Shown here: positions 1 to 7,963 of the stretch, piece by piece | Position numbering within the stretch: the stretch's first letter is position 1 | How the letters are laid out: each line of letters starts with the position of its first letter | Assembly: GCA_934141575.1 (NCBI GenBank) | Contig: CAKPCJ010000037.1 | Span: 1-8,531 of the forward strand | Direction of reading: 5' to 3' | Source of the DNA: an uncultured Bacilli bacterium | GTDB taxonomy: Bacteria > Bacillota_I > Bacilli_A > RF39 > UBA660 | Length of the DNA stretch: 8,531 nucleotides | The notes under the pieces: model-generated | Told to the model about the DNA's origin: nothing | The model's database searches: none | The model's input: only the letters and a program-made list of their open reading frames with translations | Translations under genes and position numbers: made by a program

Positions 1-27
1 CAATATATAAGATATATCTTGAGATAA

Positions 28-43
28 TAAAAGTGCACTTTTA
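28..43. repeat. 16-bp perfect palindrome
   Basis: TAAAAGTGCACTTTTA is its own reverse complement. A second, shorter perfect palindrome, AAGATATATCTT, lies just upstream at 9-20. No open reading frame of useful size covers positions 1-112, so these sit in non-coding DNA to the left of the last gene. They could be binding sites for a dimeric regulator of a gene beyond the window edge, but in DNA this AT-rich short palindromes are common and no function is claimed. Confidence 0.4.
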
Positions 44-112
44 AATATTATTTTCCCTAGGTGCTTTCATCTTATAATAAATTAAAAGAAAAATAAATTG
101 TACAAAACATGT

Positions 113-135
113 AAAAAGAGTACATCTCTGTACTC
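113..135 (-). terminator. Intrinsic terminator of the 421-residue gene
   Basis: Read on the minus strand, a perfect 7-bp stem (GAGTACA, loop GAGA, TGTACTC) is followed at once by TTTTT. It begins 30 bases past the stop codon of the leftward gene ending at 166, as expected for a Rho-independent terminator. The stem is short, so efficiency may be moderate. The upstream arm is part of an 11-base sequence that recurs inverted at 7997-8007. Confidence 0.75.
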
Positions 136-139
136 CCAT
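129..139. repeat. Left copy of an 11-bp inverted repeat pair
   Basis: TGTACTCCCAT here matches the reverse complement of ATGGGAGTACA at 7997-8007. The two copies lie just outside the outermost leftward genes, so they enclose the regulator, hsdM, hsdS, hsdR and the 421-residue gene. This copy also forms one arm of a terminator hairpin, which may be its only role. Coincidence is not excluded. Confidence 0.35.
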
Positions 140-165
140 TTAATTTTTATTATAAATTTTCTAAT

Positions 166-1431
166 TTACCTATAATCCTCAGTATTTGGAATGAGTTTAT
201 TTATTAATCCTTTATTTTCTAATTCATGAAAATAAGTTGCAACTTGAGATAATATATATAAATCATTATTAGTATAATTACATAAATCATTTTCAGAAAT
301 ATTAACGTATTTGCTAAAAATAGGTAAAAGTTCTTTATAACAAATGTGTCCATAATAATTATCATCTGGATAACAATCTTTTAGATATAAAATTTTACTT
401 TGGTAATATGAATAACCACAATCATCTTGTTTTTCTACATATATTTTTCCTAGCAATAAATTTGAAAGTAAATTATCACATATAGAATTTCCTTTAAAAT
501 CCATATTTTGTAGTTGCCTGCAAGTTATTTTTATAGCATATTTTAGTGAATTACAATATTTGGTATATTTAGCTTTATTTTCATTTATAAAACCAGTACA
601 ATTTAAAATTGACTTTACTTCTTTAATATCATCCTCTAAGTTTGAACACCTCTTTCTACTTTCTTCAATTAAATAATCCAAATATTCACTATAATTATCA
701 AATTCTTCATTTTTCCTTAATTTTGTATTCCTTAATATTTTAATATTTTGTTCGTTATATTTTTTAACCCTTTTAGACAAATAATTTAACGAATGATATT
801 TAAATTTCACAAAATTAAATACTTCATTAATAAAAATTGATTTGTTAGTCAAAAGATGTTCTGAACCGTTACTATAAGTTACTAATACTATTTCACCATT
901 ACATCTAGAATCTAATGAATATATCCCATCTTTCCATACAACAAAAGGACTAACTTCTAAATTTGCTAGTTGAAATTCTATATGTCTATTAGTTTTACTT
1001 GGATGAACAGAACTCAAAGCTCTGATATATTCAAAATAATCATTATCACTTATTTTCAATTTCTTCATTTTTTTCCTGGCTTGTTCAATATAATCTTCAT
1101 TAAATGTTTTATGCTTAAAAATATCATTTCTTTTCGGCAATTCTATTCCATATATTTTATATGCTTCATTTATGCATTCAATTAGAACTGCAGCTTGTTC
1201 TATAAATTCAAAAAAATCAAATGCACATCTTTTCCATTTACCATTATTTAATTCTTTTTCATTTAAATAAATAACTAAGTCATCTATTCTGTCCATTATT
1301 GCACATATACTATTCCAAGCATTTTCTTTTTCATCATCATGATACTTTTTATTTATAGAAAAATCTAAATATTCATTTACAGTCTCTCTAAAATTTTCAC
1401 TTACTCTTTTATTTAATTTAATTTTATACAA
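166..1431 (-). CDS. Uncharacterised 421-residue protein next to a type I restriction system
   Basis: I do not recognise a named family. The TTG start is chosen because AAGGAGG (1445-1439) sits seven bases upstream of it and no in-frame ATG is near; the next methionine is residue 46. The protein looks soluble and mostly helical, with no signal peptide or membrane segment. Residues 40-165 resemble an alpha-helical domain with a conserved-looking stretch, RALSSVH (R137 to H143), followed by R149-H150. This fits the loose R-x(4-6)-H pattern of HEPN ribonucleases, but the residue after the arginine is alanine rather than the usual polar one, so the link is weak. Residues 215-275 are charged and probably coiled-coil. 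The protein has 13 cysteines, mostly in the C-terminal half, without CxxC pairs. The gene lies 107 bases downstream of hsdR on the same strand, but a terminator stands between them, so it may be transcribed separately or by read-through. A defence role is inferred only from location. Confidence 0.85.
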   Translation of the reverse strand: MYKIKLNKRVSENFRETVNEYLDFSINKKYHDDEKENAWNSICAIMDRIDDLVIYLNEKELNNGKWKRCAFDFFEFIEQAAVLIECINEAYKIYGIELPKRNDIFKHKTFNEDYIEQARKKMKKLKISDNDYFEYIRALSSVHPSKTNRHIEFQLANLEVSPFVVWKDGIYSLDSRCNGEIVLVTYSNGSEHLLTNKSIFINEVFNFVKFKYHSLNYLSKRVKKYNEQNIKILRNTKLRKNEEFDNYSEYLDYLIEESRKRCSNLEDDIKEVKSILNCTGFINENKAKYTKYCNSLKYAIKITCRQLQNMDFKGNSICDNLLSNLLLGKIYVEKQDDCGYSYYQSKILYLKDCYPDDNYYGHICYKELLPIFSKYVNISENDLCNYTNNDLYILSQVATYFHELENKGLINKLIPNTEDYR

Positions 1432-1457
1432 AATATAGCCTCCTTAAAACAAAGAAT

Positions 1458-1471
1458 GTCCACTAGTGTAC
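1458..1471. promoter_or_regulatory. Possible operator upstream of the 421-residue gene
   Basis: The sequence GTcCACTAGTGtAC is an interrupted palindrome with an 8-bp perfect core, CACTAGTG (1461-1468). It lies about 30 bases upstream of the TTG start of the leftward gene. A weak promoter-like pair (TTCATC, 18 bases, TACACT on the minus strand) would place its -10 box over the palindrome core. The eight bases ACTAGTGT recur at 8043-8050 near the other divergent promoter. Both promoter and operator roles are inference; the -35 match is poor. Confidence 0.3.
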
Positions 1472-1493
1472 TTTTTAAACTGATTTTTGATGA

Positions 1494-1530
1494 ATCTAAA
1501 AACCATACTTCATTAAAGAAATATGGTTTT
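1494..1530 (-). terminator. Terminator after hsdR
   Basis: On the minus strand AAAACCATATTTC pairs with GAAGTATGGTTTT, giving 13 pairs with one U-G wobble and a six-base loop, followed by TTTTT and then AG. It begins nine bases after the hsdR stop codon. The A-rich 5' flank means it could also work, less well, on the plus strand. It should end or weaken the restriction operon before the downstream 421-residue gene. Confidence 0.8.
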
Positions 1531-1538
1531 AAAATTAA

Positions 1539-4523
1539 CTATTTATTTTTTAAATTTTCATAAATATATTTAAACATAGACTTCATAAAATCTTCCATAT
1601 ATCCTTCTTCTGACATCATCTTTTCAAACATTTCTGAATTCTGTTGATATCTCTTAAATGCTTTCTTTTTAAACTCATCATCATATACTTTTCTAAATTC
1701 TTCTGGATCATTATTTTTAGCAAACTGTACCATCTTTTCATCATCAACAAAGTCTTGTGTAATTTGTTCCATTACTTTATCCATATTAGTAAATTTAGTA
1801 TGATATTTATCATTTATTCTATCAACAATAGTACTTAAATTTTCCTCTTCCTCTTCTGATGTTTTTCCAATGTTACCAGTAGCAGAATATAATTCACCTT
1901 CTTCTTTTACTAGCATAATAGGTCCCTCATAAGCTTTTTCAAGTCTGTAATATTCTAATTCTATTTTTCCATCAAGATTTACTCCATTTGAGTGTTCTCT
2001 TGGTAATACTTGATTTAAATATTTACAATAAATATATTTTTCTTGAATATCTTTATCCATCATTCTTACAACTTGAACAATAAATGAATAACTTCTTAAA
2101 AAAGCTTGTAAAACACTTTTAAATTCTTTCTGATCTTCTTTTTCCATATCCATAAACTTTGTTCTTGCTGGATAAAGATAATGATTTAATAATTCCATAT
2201 TATCTTCGTTACTATAGTATGTTTGAGCAAATTCATGAGCCTCATTTTCATTAAATAATCTGAATGCTTCAATTCTTTTATATATTTGATATATTATATT
2301 AGGATCTGCTCCACTTTCAAGAATTGTACCTTGATAATATGGTTGAAACGCTTTTTGAATATCTTCTACTGAATTAACAAAATCTAATACGAATGTATCT
2401 GTTTTCCCAGGACAAGTTCTATTTAACCTTGATAGAGTTTGAACTGCTTTTACACCAGATAAAGGTTTATCTACAAACATAGTATGGAGTAAAGGTTCAT
2501 CAAATCCAGTTTGATATTTATCAGCAACAATTAAAACATTATAGTCTGTATTAAATCTTTTTGGTAATTGATTCTCTTTTATTTCCTTATTATCTCCTTT
2601 ATAATCAATATTTAATTTTGGCTCTGTATACACTTCTCCTTCGTCTTTCACTTCGCCAGAAAACGCAACAAGTACATCTACATTTTCTAAGTTATGTTCT
2701 TTAATATATTTTCTAAATTCTTTTAAATATCTTACAGCATGAAGTCTTGAAGAAGTAACTACCATAGCTTTTGCTTTACCATTAATTTTATATTGAGTAG
2801 TATTTAAAAAATGTTCAATCATAATTGCTGCTTTTTGACTCAAGTTATGTGGATGTAAAGATTCATATTTTGCTATTGCTTTCATACCTTTGGATGATTG
2901 TAATTTTTCATCATTAACTGCTGTTTTTACAATTTTATAATACATATTATAAGTCATATAATTCTTTAATACATCTAATATAAATCCTTCTTCTATTGCT
3001 TGTTGCATTGAATAATTATGAAATGCCCTATAACTACCATTTTCCATTTTTGTACCAAATATTTGTAATGTCTTTTCTTTTGGTGTTGCAGTAAATGCAA
3101 AGAATGACATATTTGTATGCACTCCGTGTGAAGCAAGTTCTTTTAATAATGCTTCATCTTCATCCGGTCTAGCATTTTCTTCAGCAAGTTCTTCTCTTGC
3201 ATATTGTTCCAATATTTCTTCTGTATTTCCTAAACCTTCTTTTAATTTAGAAGCACTTCTACCAGTTTGTGATGAATGTGCTTCATCTACGATAACAGCA
3301 AAATGCTTTCCAATGCTATCAATTTCCGAATAAATTTGAGGAAATTTTTGCAATGTAGTGATTATTATTTTCTTTCCATCATTTATTGCTTTTAATAAAT
3401 CTTTTGATGTTTTATTCTTATCTATTTTTTCTACTGTCCCATCAACATGGTCAAATTGATATATTGTGTCTTGCAATTGATTATCTAATACTTTTCTATC
3501 TGTTATTACTATTACAGAATCAAATATTTTATTATTATTTATGTCGTGTAAACTTGATAATCTATATGAAAGCCATGCAATCGAATTAGATTTACCAGAT
3601 CCAGCACTATGCTGAATAAGATAATTTTTACCACTACCATTTTTCTTTACATCAGCTACAATTTTAGTAACAACATCTAATTGATGATATCTTGGAAATA
3701 TCATCTTACCTGTTTTCCATGATTTACTTTTATCATATTCAAGATGCATATACTTTTGAATAATATCAAATAATACATCTTTTCTTAAGACTTGTTCCCA
3801 TAAATATGAAGTACCAAAACCACTAGCATTATTAGGATTTCCCGCACCACCTACATTACCAGCACCATTACTTCCCTGATTAAATGGCAAGAAAAATGTT
3901 TTACTGTTTGCAAGCCTTGTTGTCATTTTGCATTCAAATAAATCTACTGCAAAATGTACTAAACTTCTTTCATTAAATAAGAATATTGGTTCATTACAAT
4001 CTCTATCTTCTTTGTATTGTCTTACTGCATTATTTACATCTTGACCAGTATATTGATTTTTTAATTCTAATGTAACTAATGGAAAACCATTAATGAATAA
4101 TACGGTATCAAGACTATTGTTATTATTAACTGAATAATGCAATTGTCTAACACATTCACAAATATTTTTAGCATGCAAATTTACTATATCATAATTAATA
4201 CTTGTTTCTGGTTTAAAATAAATTAATTTGAACTCTAATCCATTTAATTTTATTTTTCCTCTTAATGTTTCTAAAAGTCCAAATTCTTTTATTTGTTTTT
4301 CTACCATTTTTAAAAAATATTCTTCTGTTATATCACCATGAATTTTAATTAATTTATTCCAATTTTTTTCTTGCGTATTTTTAATAAACTTAATCAAACT
4401 ATCTGGCTTATACCCTTTTAAAGAATCATATCCAAGTTCGTTACTTTTTATATAACCACCTTGTGTAGTTAAATATTCTTCGATTTTTTCTTCAAAATTA
4501 ACTTCTTTTATATTTTCTGACAT
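1539..4523 (-). CDS. hsdR: Type I restriction enzyme, R (nuclease and translocase) subunit
   Basis: This is the motor and nuclease subunit of a type I restriction enzyme. It joins an HsdM2-HsdS core, pumps DNA past the complex using ATP, and cuts unmethylated DNA away from the target. The nuclease site is visible as D139, E153-L-K155 with 14 residues between D and E, the spacing found in EcoR124I (type IC). The superfamily 2 helicase motifs are intact: Walker A AGSGKS (307-312), DEAH (413-416), TATP (478-481) and QTLSRLNR (695-702). A Gly/Asn-rich linker (216-238) separates the nuclease from the motor. The C-terminal third is the helical region expected to dock on the methyltransferase. At 994 residues it is full length for the family. 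The ATG follows the hsdS stop by three bases and uses a GAGGTG ribosome binding site inside the end of hsdS, implying coupled translation. Known in the family: cleavage needs all three subunits. Confidence 0.97.
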   Translation of the reverse strand: MSENIKEVNFEEKIEEYLTTQGGYIKSNELGYDSLKGYKPDSLIKFIKNTQEKNWNKLIKIHGDITEEYFLKMVEKQIKEFGLLETLRGKIKLNGLEFKLIYFKPETSINYDIVNLHAKNICECVRQLHYSVNNNNSLDTVLFINGFPLVTLELKNQYTGQDVNNAVRQYKEDRDCNEPIFLFNERSLVHFAVDLFECKMTTRLANSKTFFLPFNQGSNGAGNVGGAGNPNNASGFGTSYLWEQVLRKDVLFDIIQKYMHLEYDKSKSWKTGKMIFPRYHQLDVVTKIVADVKKNGSGKNYLIQHSAGSGKSNSIAWLSYRLSSLHDINNNKIFDSVIVITDRKVLDNQLQDTIYQFDHVDGTVEKIDKNKTSKDLLKAINDGKKIIITTLQKFPQIYSEIDSIGKHFAVIVDEAHSSQTGRSASKLKEGLGNTEEILEQYAREELAEENARPDEDEALLKELASHGVHTNMSFFAFTATPKEKTLQIFGTKMENGSYRAFHNYSMQQAIEEGFILDVLKNYMTYNMYYKIVKTAVNDEKLQSSKGMKAIAKYESLHPHNLSQKAAIMIEHFLNTTQYKINGKAKAMVVTSSRLHAVRYLKEFRKYIKEHNLENVDVLVAFSGEVKDEGEVYTEPKLNIDYKGDNKEIKENQLPKRFNTDYNVLIVADKYQTGFDEPLLHTMFVDKPLSGVKAVQTLSRLNRTCPGKTDTFVLDFVNSVEDIQKAFQPYYQGTILESGADPNIIYQIYKRIEAFRLFNENEAHEFAQTYYSNEDNMELLNHYLYPARTKFMDMEKEDQKEFKSVLQAFLRSYSFIVQVVRMMDKDIQEKYIYCKYLNQVLPREHSNGVNLDGKIELEYYRLEKAYEGPIMLVKEEGELYSATGNIGKTSEEEEENLSTIVDRINDKYHTKFTNMDKVMEQITQDFVDDEKMVQFAKNNDPEEFRKVYDDEFKKKAFKRYQQNSEMFEKMMSEEGYMEDFMKSMFKYIYENLKNK

Positions 4524-4526
4524 TTA

Positions 4527-5801
4527 CTACACCTCTATCTTTCCAGTTACTGCTTCATATATTAATGACTTTTTATATTCTTCTAAATTTTCTATAATTT
4601 GTTGGCGATATTTAATTACCTTATTAATATTTGAGATTTTCTTATCCAAATATTTTACAATTTTTCTTTGAATATTTAATTCAGGAAGAGGGTATTTAAA
4701 ATTATAAAATTGTTCTTGATATAAGTGCCTAATTGTTGAATTTCCTTTTTGATTACTTTCATACCAATTCCAAAAAATATCTGACTTCAAAACATAATAT
4801 AAGTAATTATTATCATAACAAATACTATCGTTATTTGATCTAATCAGCATCACTCCACTATTTAGTGTCGTTTTACCTAATAACTTATCTATAATTGCCA
4901 ATTTCCCAATTGTACCATCTTTTGTAATTAACAAATCTCCCTCTTTAATATGAATGTTGTTATCTTCCTCATATCTTTCTTCACTAATATGCACACACTT
5001 ATCCCAATTAATTGTACCATTTTCAAAATCAGTTCCAGTTATCAAATATGCTCCCTCATCTCTATAATCACTTGTTGTTAGACCTTGCCAACCTATTCTT
5101 CCTTTTAGATATGAAGTGTTTTTTATTCTAGCTTTTCTCCAGTTTTCATTGTCTAATTCATTATTAATTGAACTTTGTTTATATTCTTCTAATAACTCTA
5201 TTTCTTTTTTGTTATTTGCAATAGTTTCATCTATTAATTCCACTTTTTTATCAAGATAATTTGCAATTTTTATTTGCTCATCTTTAGAAGGTACAGGTAT
5301 ATATTCATTATTAAGTTTTTCGATAGGTATTTTTTTTCTTATAGTGTTCATTTTTCCATTATCTTCATTTATTTTTACTAGTATTCCATTTCCTAAACCA
5401 AATAAATGATTTTCAAAGGTTTGATTCAAAAACATATAATTATAAAATCTAGCACAAGATTTACTAGTTTCTGAAAAAATGTAATATACAGGACTTACTA
5501 GTCCATTATATTTTGAAATTCCAGCAGCACCAACCACAACATTCATGCTATTAATTACAATATCATTTTTTTTCACAATTTTATATTTACTAATATCTTC
5601 TTTTGCCTTATTACCCCCACCTGTCTTTTCAGAATATGGAATTACACCGTCTTGAATAGTTAACGAAAGTAAAAAAGATTCTTTTTCATTTTTATTTAAT
5701 TCATTTCTTTCAATAATGACTCTTTTTAATGGTTTAATACTCCAGTTATTTGGAATTTTTCCTAACCATTCTATATTACTATCAACTAATTCTCTACTCA
5801 T
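4527..5801 (-). CDS. hsdS: Type I restriction enzyme, S (specificity) subunit
   Basis: This subunit recognises the bipartite DNA target for both methylation and restriction. It has the usual two-fold layout: target recognition domain 1 (about residues 10-170, opening with a typical IEWLGKIPNNW segment), a conserved helical spacer (about 173-215, containing EQIKIANYLDKK), recognition domain 2 (about 225-372, with GRIGWQGL and GDLLITKDGTIGK) and a second helical spacer (about 376-415, containing QRKIVKYLDKK). The two spacers resemble each other in protein sequence, as expected for the coiled coil that sets the gap between the half-sites. At 424 residues it is full length, so this is not a half-size subunit. 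The ATG overlaps the hsdM end (ATGAGTAG) with AAAGGAGA seven bases upstream, so the two are translationally coupled. There are no inverted second hsdS copies or recombinase gene in the window. The target sequence cannot be read from the protein without a reference. Confidence 0.96.
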   Translation of the reverse strand: MSRELVDSNIEWLGKIPNNWSIKPLKRVIIERNELNKNEKESFLLSLTIQDGVIPYSEKTGGGNKAKEDISKYKIVKKNDIVINSMNVVVGAAGISKYNGLVSPVYYIFSETSKSCARFYNYMFLNQTFENHLFGLGNGILVKINEDNGKMNTIRKKIPIEKLNNEYIPVPSKDEQIKIANYLDKKVELIDETIANNKKEIELLEEYKQSSINNELDNENWRKARIKNTSYLKGRIGWQGLTTSDYRDEGAYLITGTDFENGTINWDKCVHISEERYEEDNNIHIKEGDLLITKDGTIGKLAIIDKLLGKTTLNSGVMLIRSNNDSICYDNNYLYYVLKSDIFWNWYESNQKGNSTIRHLYQEQFYNFKYPLPELNIQRKIVKYLDKKISNINKVIKYRQQIIENLEEYKKSLIYEAVTGKIEV

Positions 5802-7521
5802 CTGAAATCTCCTTTAATACACCGTCTAATTTTTTATCAAGTTCTAATATTTCAGCCATAATTTCTTTTGTAGATCTTGGTTCTTGATATTTGTAAAAGT
5901 ATTTAGTAAATGAAATTTCATAACCTATTTTAGTTTTAGAGTTATCTATATATGAATTAGGTGCAAAAGGTAATACTTCTCTTTCCATATACTCATGTAT
6001 GTCTTCTTGCAAAGGTATAGTTTCTGTATCTGTTCCTTTTTCTTTGTCTTGAATAAATTCTCCTTTTTTATTTGTCTTTTTATTACCACCTTCATCAACT
6101 TGTGCTTGAAGAACTGTAACCTTTCTATAACCAAAGAAATCATTTTCGTATATTTTAGAAACATCAGACTCAACAAAATCACCATATATTTTTGTAATTT
6201 CATCTATATGTTTCTTTGACATTTCATTACGTTTATTACCTAAATTTTTACGCATTTTGTTGTAATATTCGCTAGCATTAATTAACTGTACTTTTCCTTG
6301 TCTATGTTCTGGCTTTTTATTGTTTAAAACCCAAATATATGTTGCAATTCCAGTATTATAGAATAAATCGTTAGGTAATTGAATAATGCAATCTAACAAA
6401 TCATTTTCAATTACATATCTTCTTATTTCAGATTCTCCTGAACCTGCGTCTCCTTTGAATAATGCTGAACCATTATGTATTATTGCTATTTTAGAACCTT
6501 CTGGTTTCATTTTAGATACTGCATTTTGTAAGAATAATAATTGACTATCTGATATAGCTGGAGTCCCTGCTGGGAATCTTCCTTCTACGCCTTTTTTTGC
6601 TTCTGCTTCAACCACTGTTTTTTCTCTTTTCCATTCACGTCCAAATGGCGGATTCATCATTATAAAATCAAATTTATCTCCTGGAAATTTATCATCAGAT
6701 AGTGTATTACCTTTTCTTATGTTATTAGAATCTTCTCCCTTTATAAGCATATCAGCTTTACAAATAGCATAAGTTTGATCATTTATTTCTTGTCCATAAA
6801 CAATCATTTTTGAAGAACTATTTAATTTAGATGCATATTCCATACTAGCAGATAAAATTCCACCTGTGCCACAGGCACCATCATATACTGTTTTAATTTT
6901 AGAACTATCTGCTAAATCACTTTGATCTTCAAAAACAATATTAACCATTAATTCAATTACTTCTCTTGGAGTATAATGCTGTCCTGCTTCTTCATTATGT
7001 GCTTCTGAAAATCTTCTAATTATTTCTTCAAAAATATATCCCATTTCTATATTAGAAACTTCATTTGGATGTAGATTTGCATTTTTTTGATTAAATGCTT
7101 CTATTACTGTATATAAAATATTATTATTTGCCATTTTTTCAATATGTCTTTTTAAATCAAAATTTTCAATAATATCTATAACTTCTTTTGAATATCCATT
7201 AATGTAATTATAAAAATTTATTTCAATATTTGCTGGATCATCTAATAATTTCTTGAAATCATATTCACTTGTATTATAAAAATTTTGACCAGAAGTTTCT
7301 TTTAAAATAAAATCTCTTTGTGCAAAAGTTTCAGGAAACTTTTTACTTGCTTCTAATACTTTTGATTTTGTATCAGAAAGCACAGAATCAAATCTTTTTA
7401 AGACTGTTAATGGTAGAATAACATCTCCATATTCATGTGGTTTATATATCCCTGTTAATTTATCTGCAACACTCCATATGAGATTTGCTTTTTCGTTTAC
7501 TATTTTTGTTATATTACTCAT
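5794..7521 (-). CDS. hsdM: Type I restriction enzyme, M (adenine-N6 methyltransferase) subunit
   Basis: This subunit transfers a methyl group from S-adenosylmethionine to adenine N6 in the target chosen by HsdS, protecting host DNA; two copies bind one HsdS. The N-terminal helical domain includes YGDVILPLTVLKRFD (31-45). AGQHYTPREVIELM (179-192) leads into the catalytic domain. Cofactor motif I is DGACGTGG (214-221), where most relatives have DPACGTGG. Catalytic motif IV is NPPF (290-293). The C-terminal part (about 525-573) ends in IGYEISFTKYFYKYQ and a final helix, the family's usual HsdS contact region. A lysine-rich stretch (475-496) looks like a surface loop. At 575 residues it is full length. 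The ATG is preceded by GAGGTAG and follows the regulator stop codon by 11 bases, placing it second in the operon. Confidence 0.97.
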   Translation of the reverse strand: MSNITKIVNEKANLIWSVADKLTGIYKPHEYGDVILPLTVLKRFDSVLSDTKSKVLEASKKFPETFAQRDFILKETSGQNFYNTSEYDFKKLLDDPANIEINFYNYINGYSKEVIDIIENFDLKRHIEKMANNNILYTVIEAFNQKNANLHPNEVSNIEMGYIFEEIIRRFSEAHNEEAGQHYTPREVIELMVNIVFEDQSDLADSSKIKTVYDGACGTGGILSASMEYASKLNSSSKMIVYGQEINDQTYAICKADMLIKGEDSNNIRKGNTLSDDKFPGDKFDFIMMNPPFGREWKREKTVVEAEAKKGVEGRFPAGTPAISDSQLLFLQNAVSKMKPEGSKIAIIHNGSALFKGDAGSGESEIRRYVIENDLLDCIIQLPNDLFYNTGIATYIWVLNNKKPEHRQGKVQLINASEYYNKMRKNLGNKRNEMSKKHIDEITKIYGDFVESDVSKIYENDFFGYRKVTVLQAQVDEGGNKKTNKKGEFIQDKEKGTDTETIPLQEDIHEYMEREVLPFAPNSYIDNSKTKIGYEISFTKYFYKYQEPRSTKEIMAEILELDKKLDGVLKEISDE

Positions 7522-7532
7522 ATTTACTACCT

Positions 7533-7883
7533 CTATCTAAATATTTTTCCCCAATCTTCATTCTTTTTATTATTTTTCATACCTCTTACAATTGAATTAT
7601 ATATTTCTTCATTTGAAAAAAAATAATCTTCAATATCAGCAGGTAACATTTTTCTCTTTCTTGATGCAAGCAAATATAATTTTCTTATCTGAACTTGATC
7701 ATCTAAAGATAAGCTTTCAATCATATTTCTTAATAATTCTCCGCTCGGAGGTTCATTTTTATCATTTTCTATCAAACTTATAGTCATTTTATTTCTTTTC
7801 ACATAATTCGCCACTTCTACCTGGGTTATATTTTTTGACTTTCTAATTAATTGAAAATAACTTCCAAATTTTTCCTCGTTCAA
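7533..7883 (-). CDS. XRE-family helix-turn-helix regulator of the restriction operon
   Basis: This is a small DNA-binding protein of about 116 residues. From the TTG start its first 60 residues form an XRE/Cro-type helix-turn-helix: FGSYFQLIRKSKNITQVEVA, then a recognition helix around NKMTISLIENDKNEPP. The rest (MLPADIEDYFFSNEEI onward) is a short acidic-to-basic tail, probably for dimerisation. The TTG at 7883 is preferred because AGAGGTGG (7896-7889) ends five bases before it. An in-frame GTG at 7892 would add three residues, but it lies inside that binding site. It is the first gene of the hsd operon, 11 bases before hsdM, and a 36-bp palindrome overlaps its promoter. Autorepression, comparable in logic to the control proteins of type II systems, is inferred from this layout. 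An antitoxin-like role is less likely because no small toxin gene is adjacent on this strand. Confidence 0.88.
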   Translation of the reverse strand: MNEEKFGSYFQLIRKSKNITQVEVANYVKRNKMTISLIENDKNEPPSGELLRNMIESLSLDDQVQIRKLYLLASRKRKMLPADIEDYFFSNEEIYNSIVRGMKNNKKNEDWGKIFR

Positions 7884-7888
7884 ATAAA

Positions 7889-7896
7889 CCACCTCT
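7889..7896 (-). promoter_or_regulatory. Ribosome binding site that selects the TTG start
   Basis: On the minus strand AGAGGTGG is followed by TTTAT and TTG (7883-7881). The GTG at 7892-7890 is embedded in this purine box and has only A-rich sequence upstream, so it is a poor start candidate. Confidence 0.65.
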
Positions 7897-7899
7897 TTA

Positions 7900-7935
7900 T
7901 TATAGTAAGTAAATAAATTTATTTACTTACTATAA
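7900..7935. promoter_or_regulatory. 36-bp perfect palindrome, probable operator
   Basis: The half-site TTATAGTAAGTAAATAAA (7900-7917) is followed directly by its exact reverse complement (7918-7935), with no mismatch and no spacer. It abuts the -10 box of the leftward promoter (7940-7935), sharing one base, and covers the predicted transcription start near 7928 and the early leader. A dimeric repressor bound here would block RNA polymerase. The best candidate binder is the helix-turn-helix protein encoded immediately downstream. After transcription the remaining part could also fold as an 11-bp RNA hairpin ahead of the ribosome binding site. Confidence 0.8.
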
Positions 7936-7963
7936 GTATAAACTATTTAATTAATTTAATCAA
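7935..7963 (-). promoter_or_regulatory. Promoter of the regulator-hsdMSR operon
   Basis: On the minus strand TTGATT (7963-7958) and TATACT (7940-7935) are separated by exactly 17 bases, close to the vegetative consensus. The predicted start is near 7928, giving an untranslated leader of about 45 bases before the TTG start codon. No other good promoter is seen before hsdM, so all four genes probably depend on it. Confidence 0.75.

Noticed and set aside
970..1185. Plus-strand frame opposite the 421-residue gene; similar cases at 1644-1838, 3386-3589, 5995-6219 and 7592-7783
   Set aside because: All are antisense shadows of AT-rich genes, giving Phe/Ile/Leu-rich translations without credible ribosome binding sites.
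4527..5801. Phase-variable hsdS by inversion
   Set aside because: There is only one hsdS, no partial copy, no site-specific recombinase, and the two spacer regions are similar in protein but not identical in DNA.
5946..6203. 85-residue minus-strand frame within hsdM
   Set aside because: It lies in another frame of a clearly coding gene, is lysine-rich with no motif, and has no independent start signals.
7533..7883. Antitoxin of a toxin-antitoxin pair
   Set aside because: The adjacent co-directional gene is hsdM with normal methyltransferase motifs, so the simpler reading is an operon regulator.
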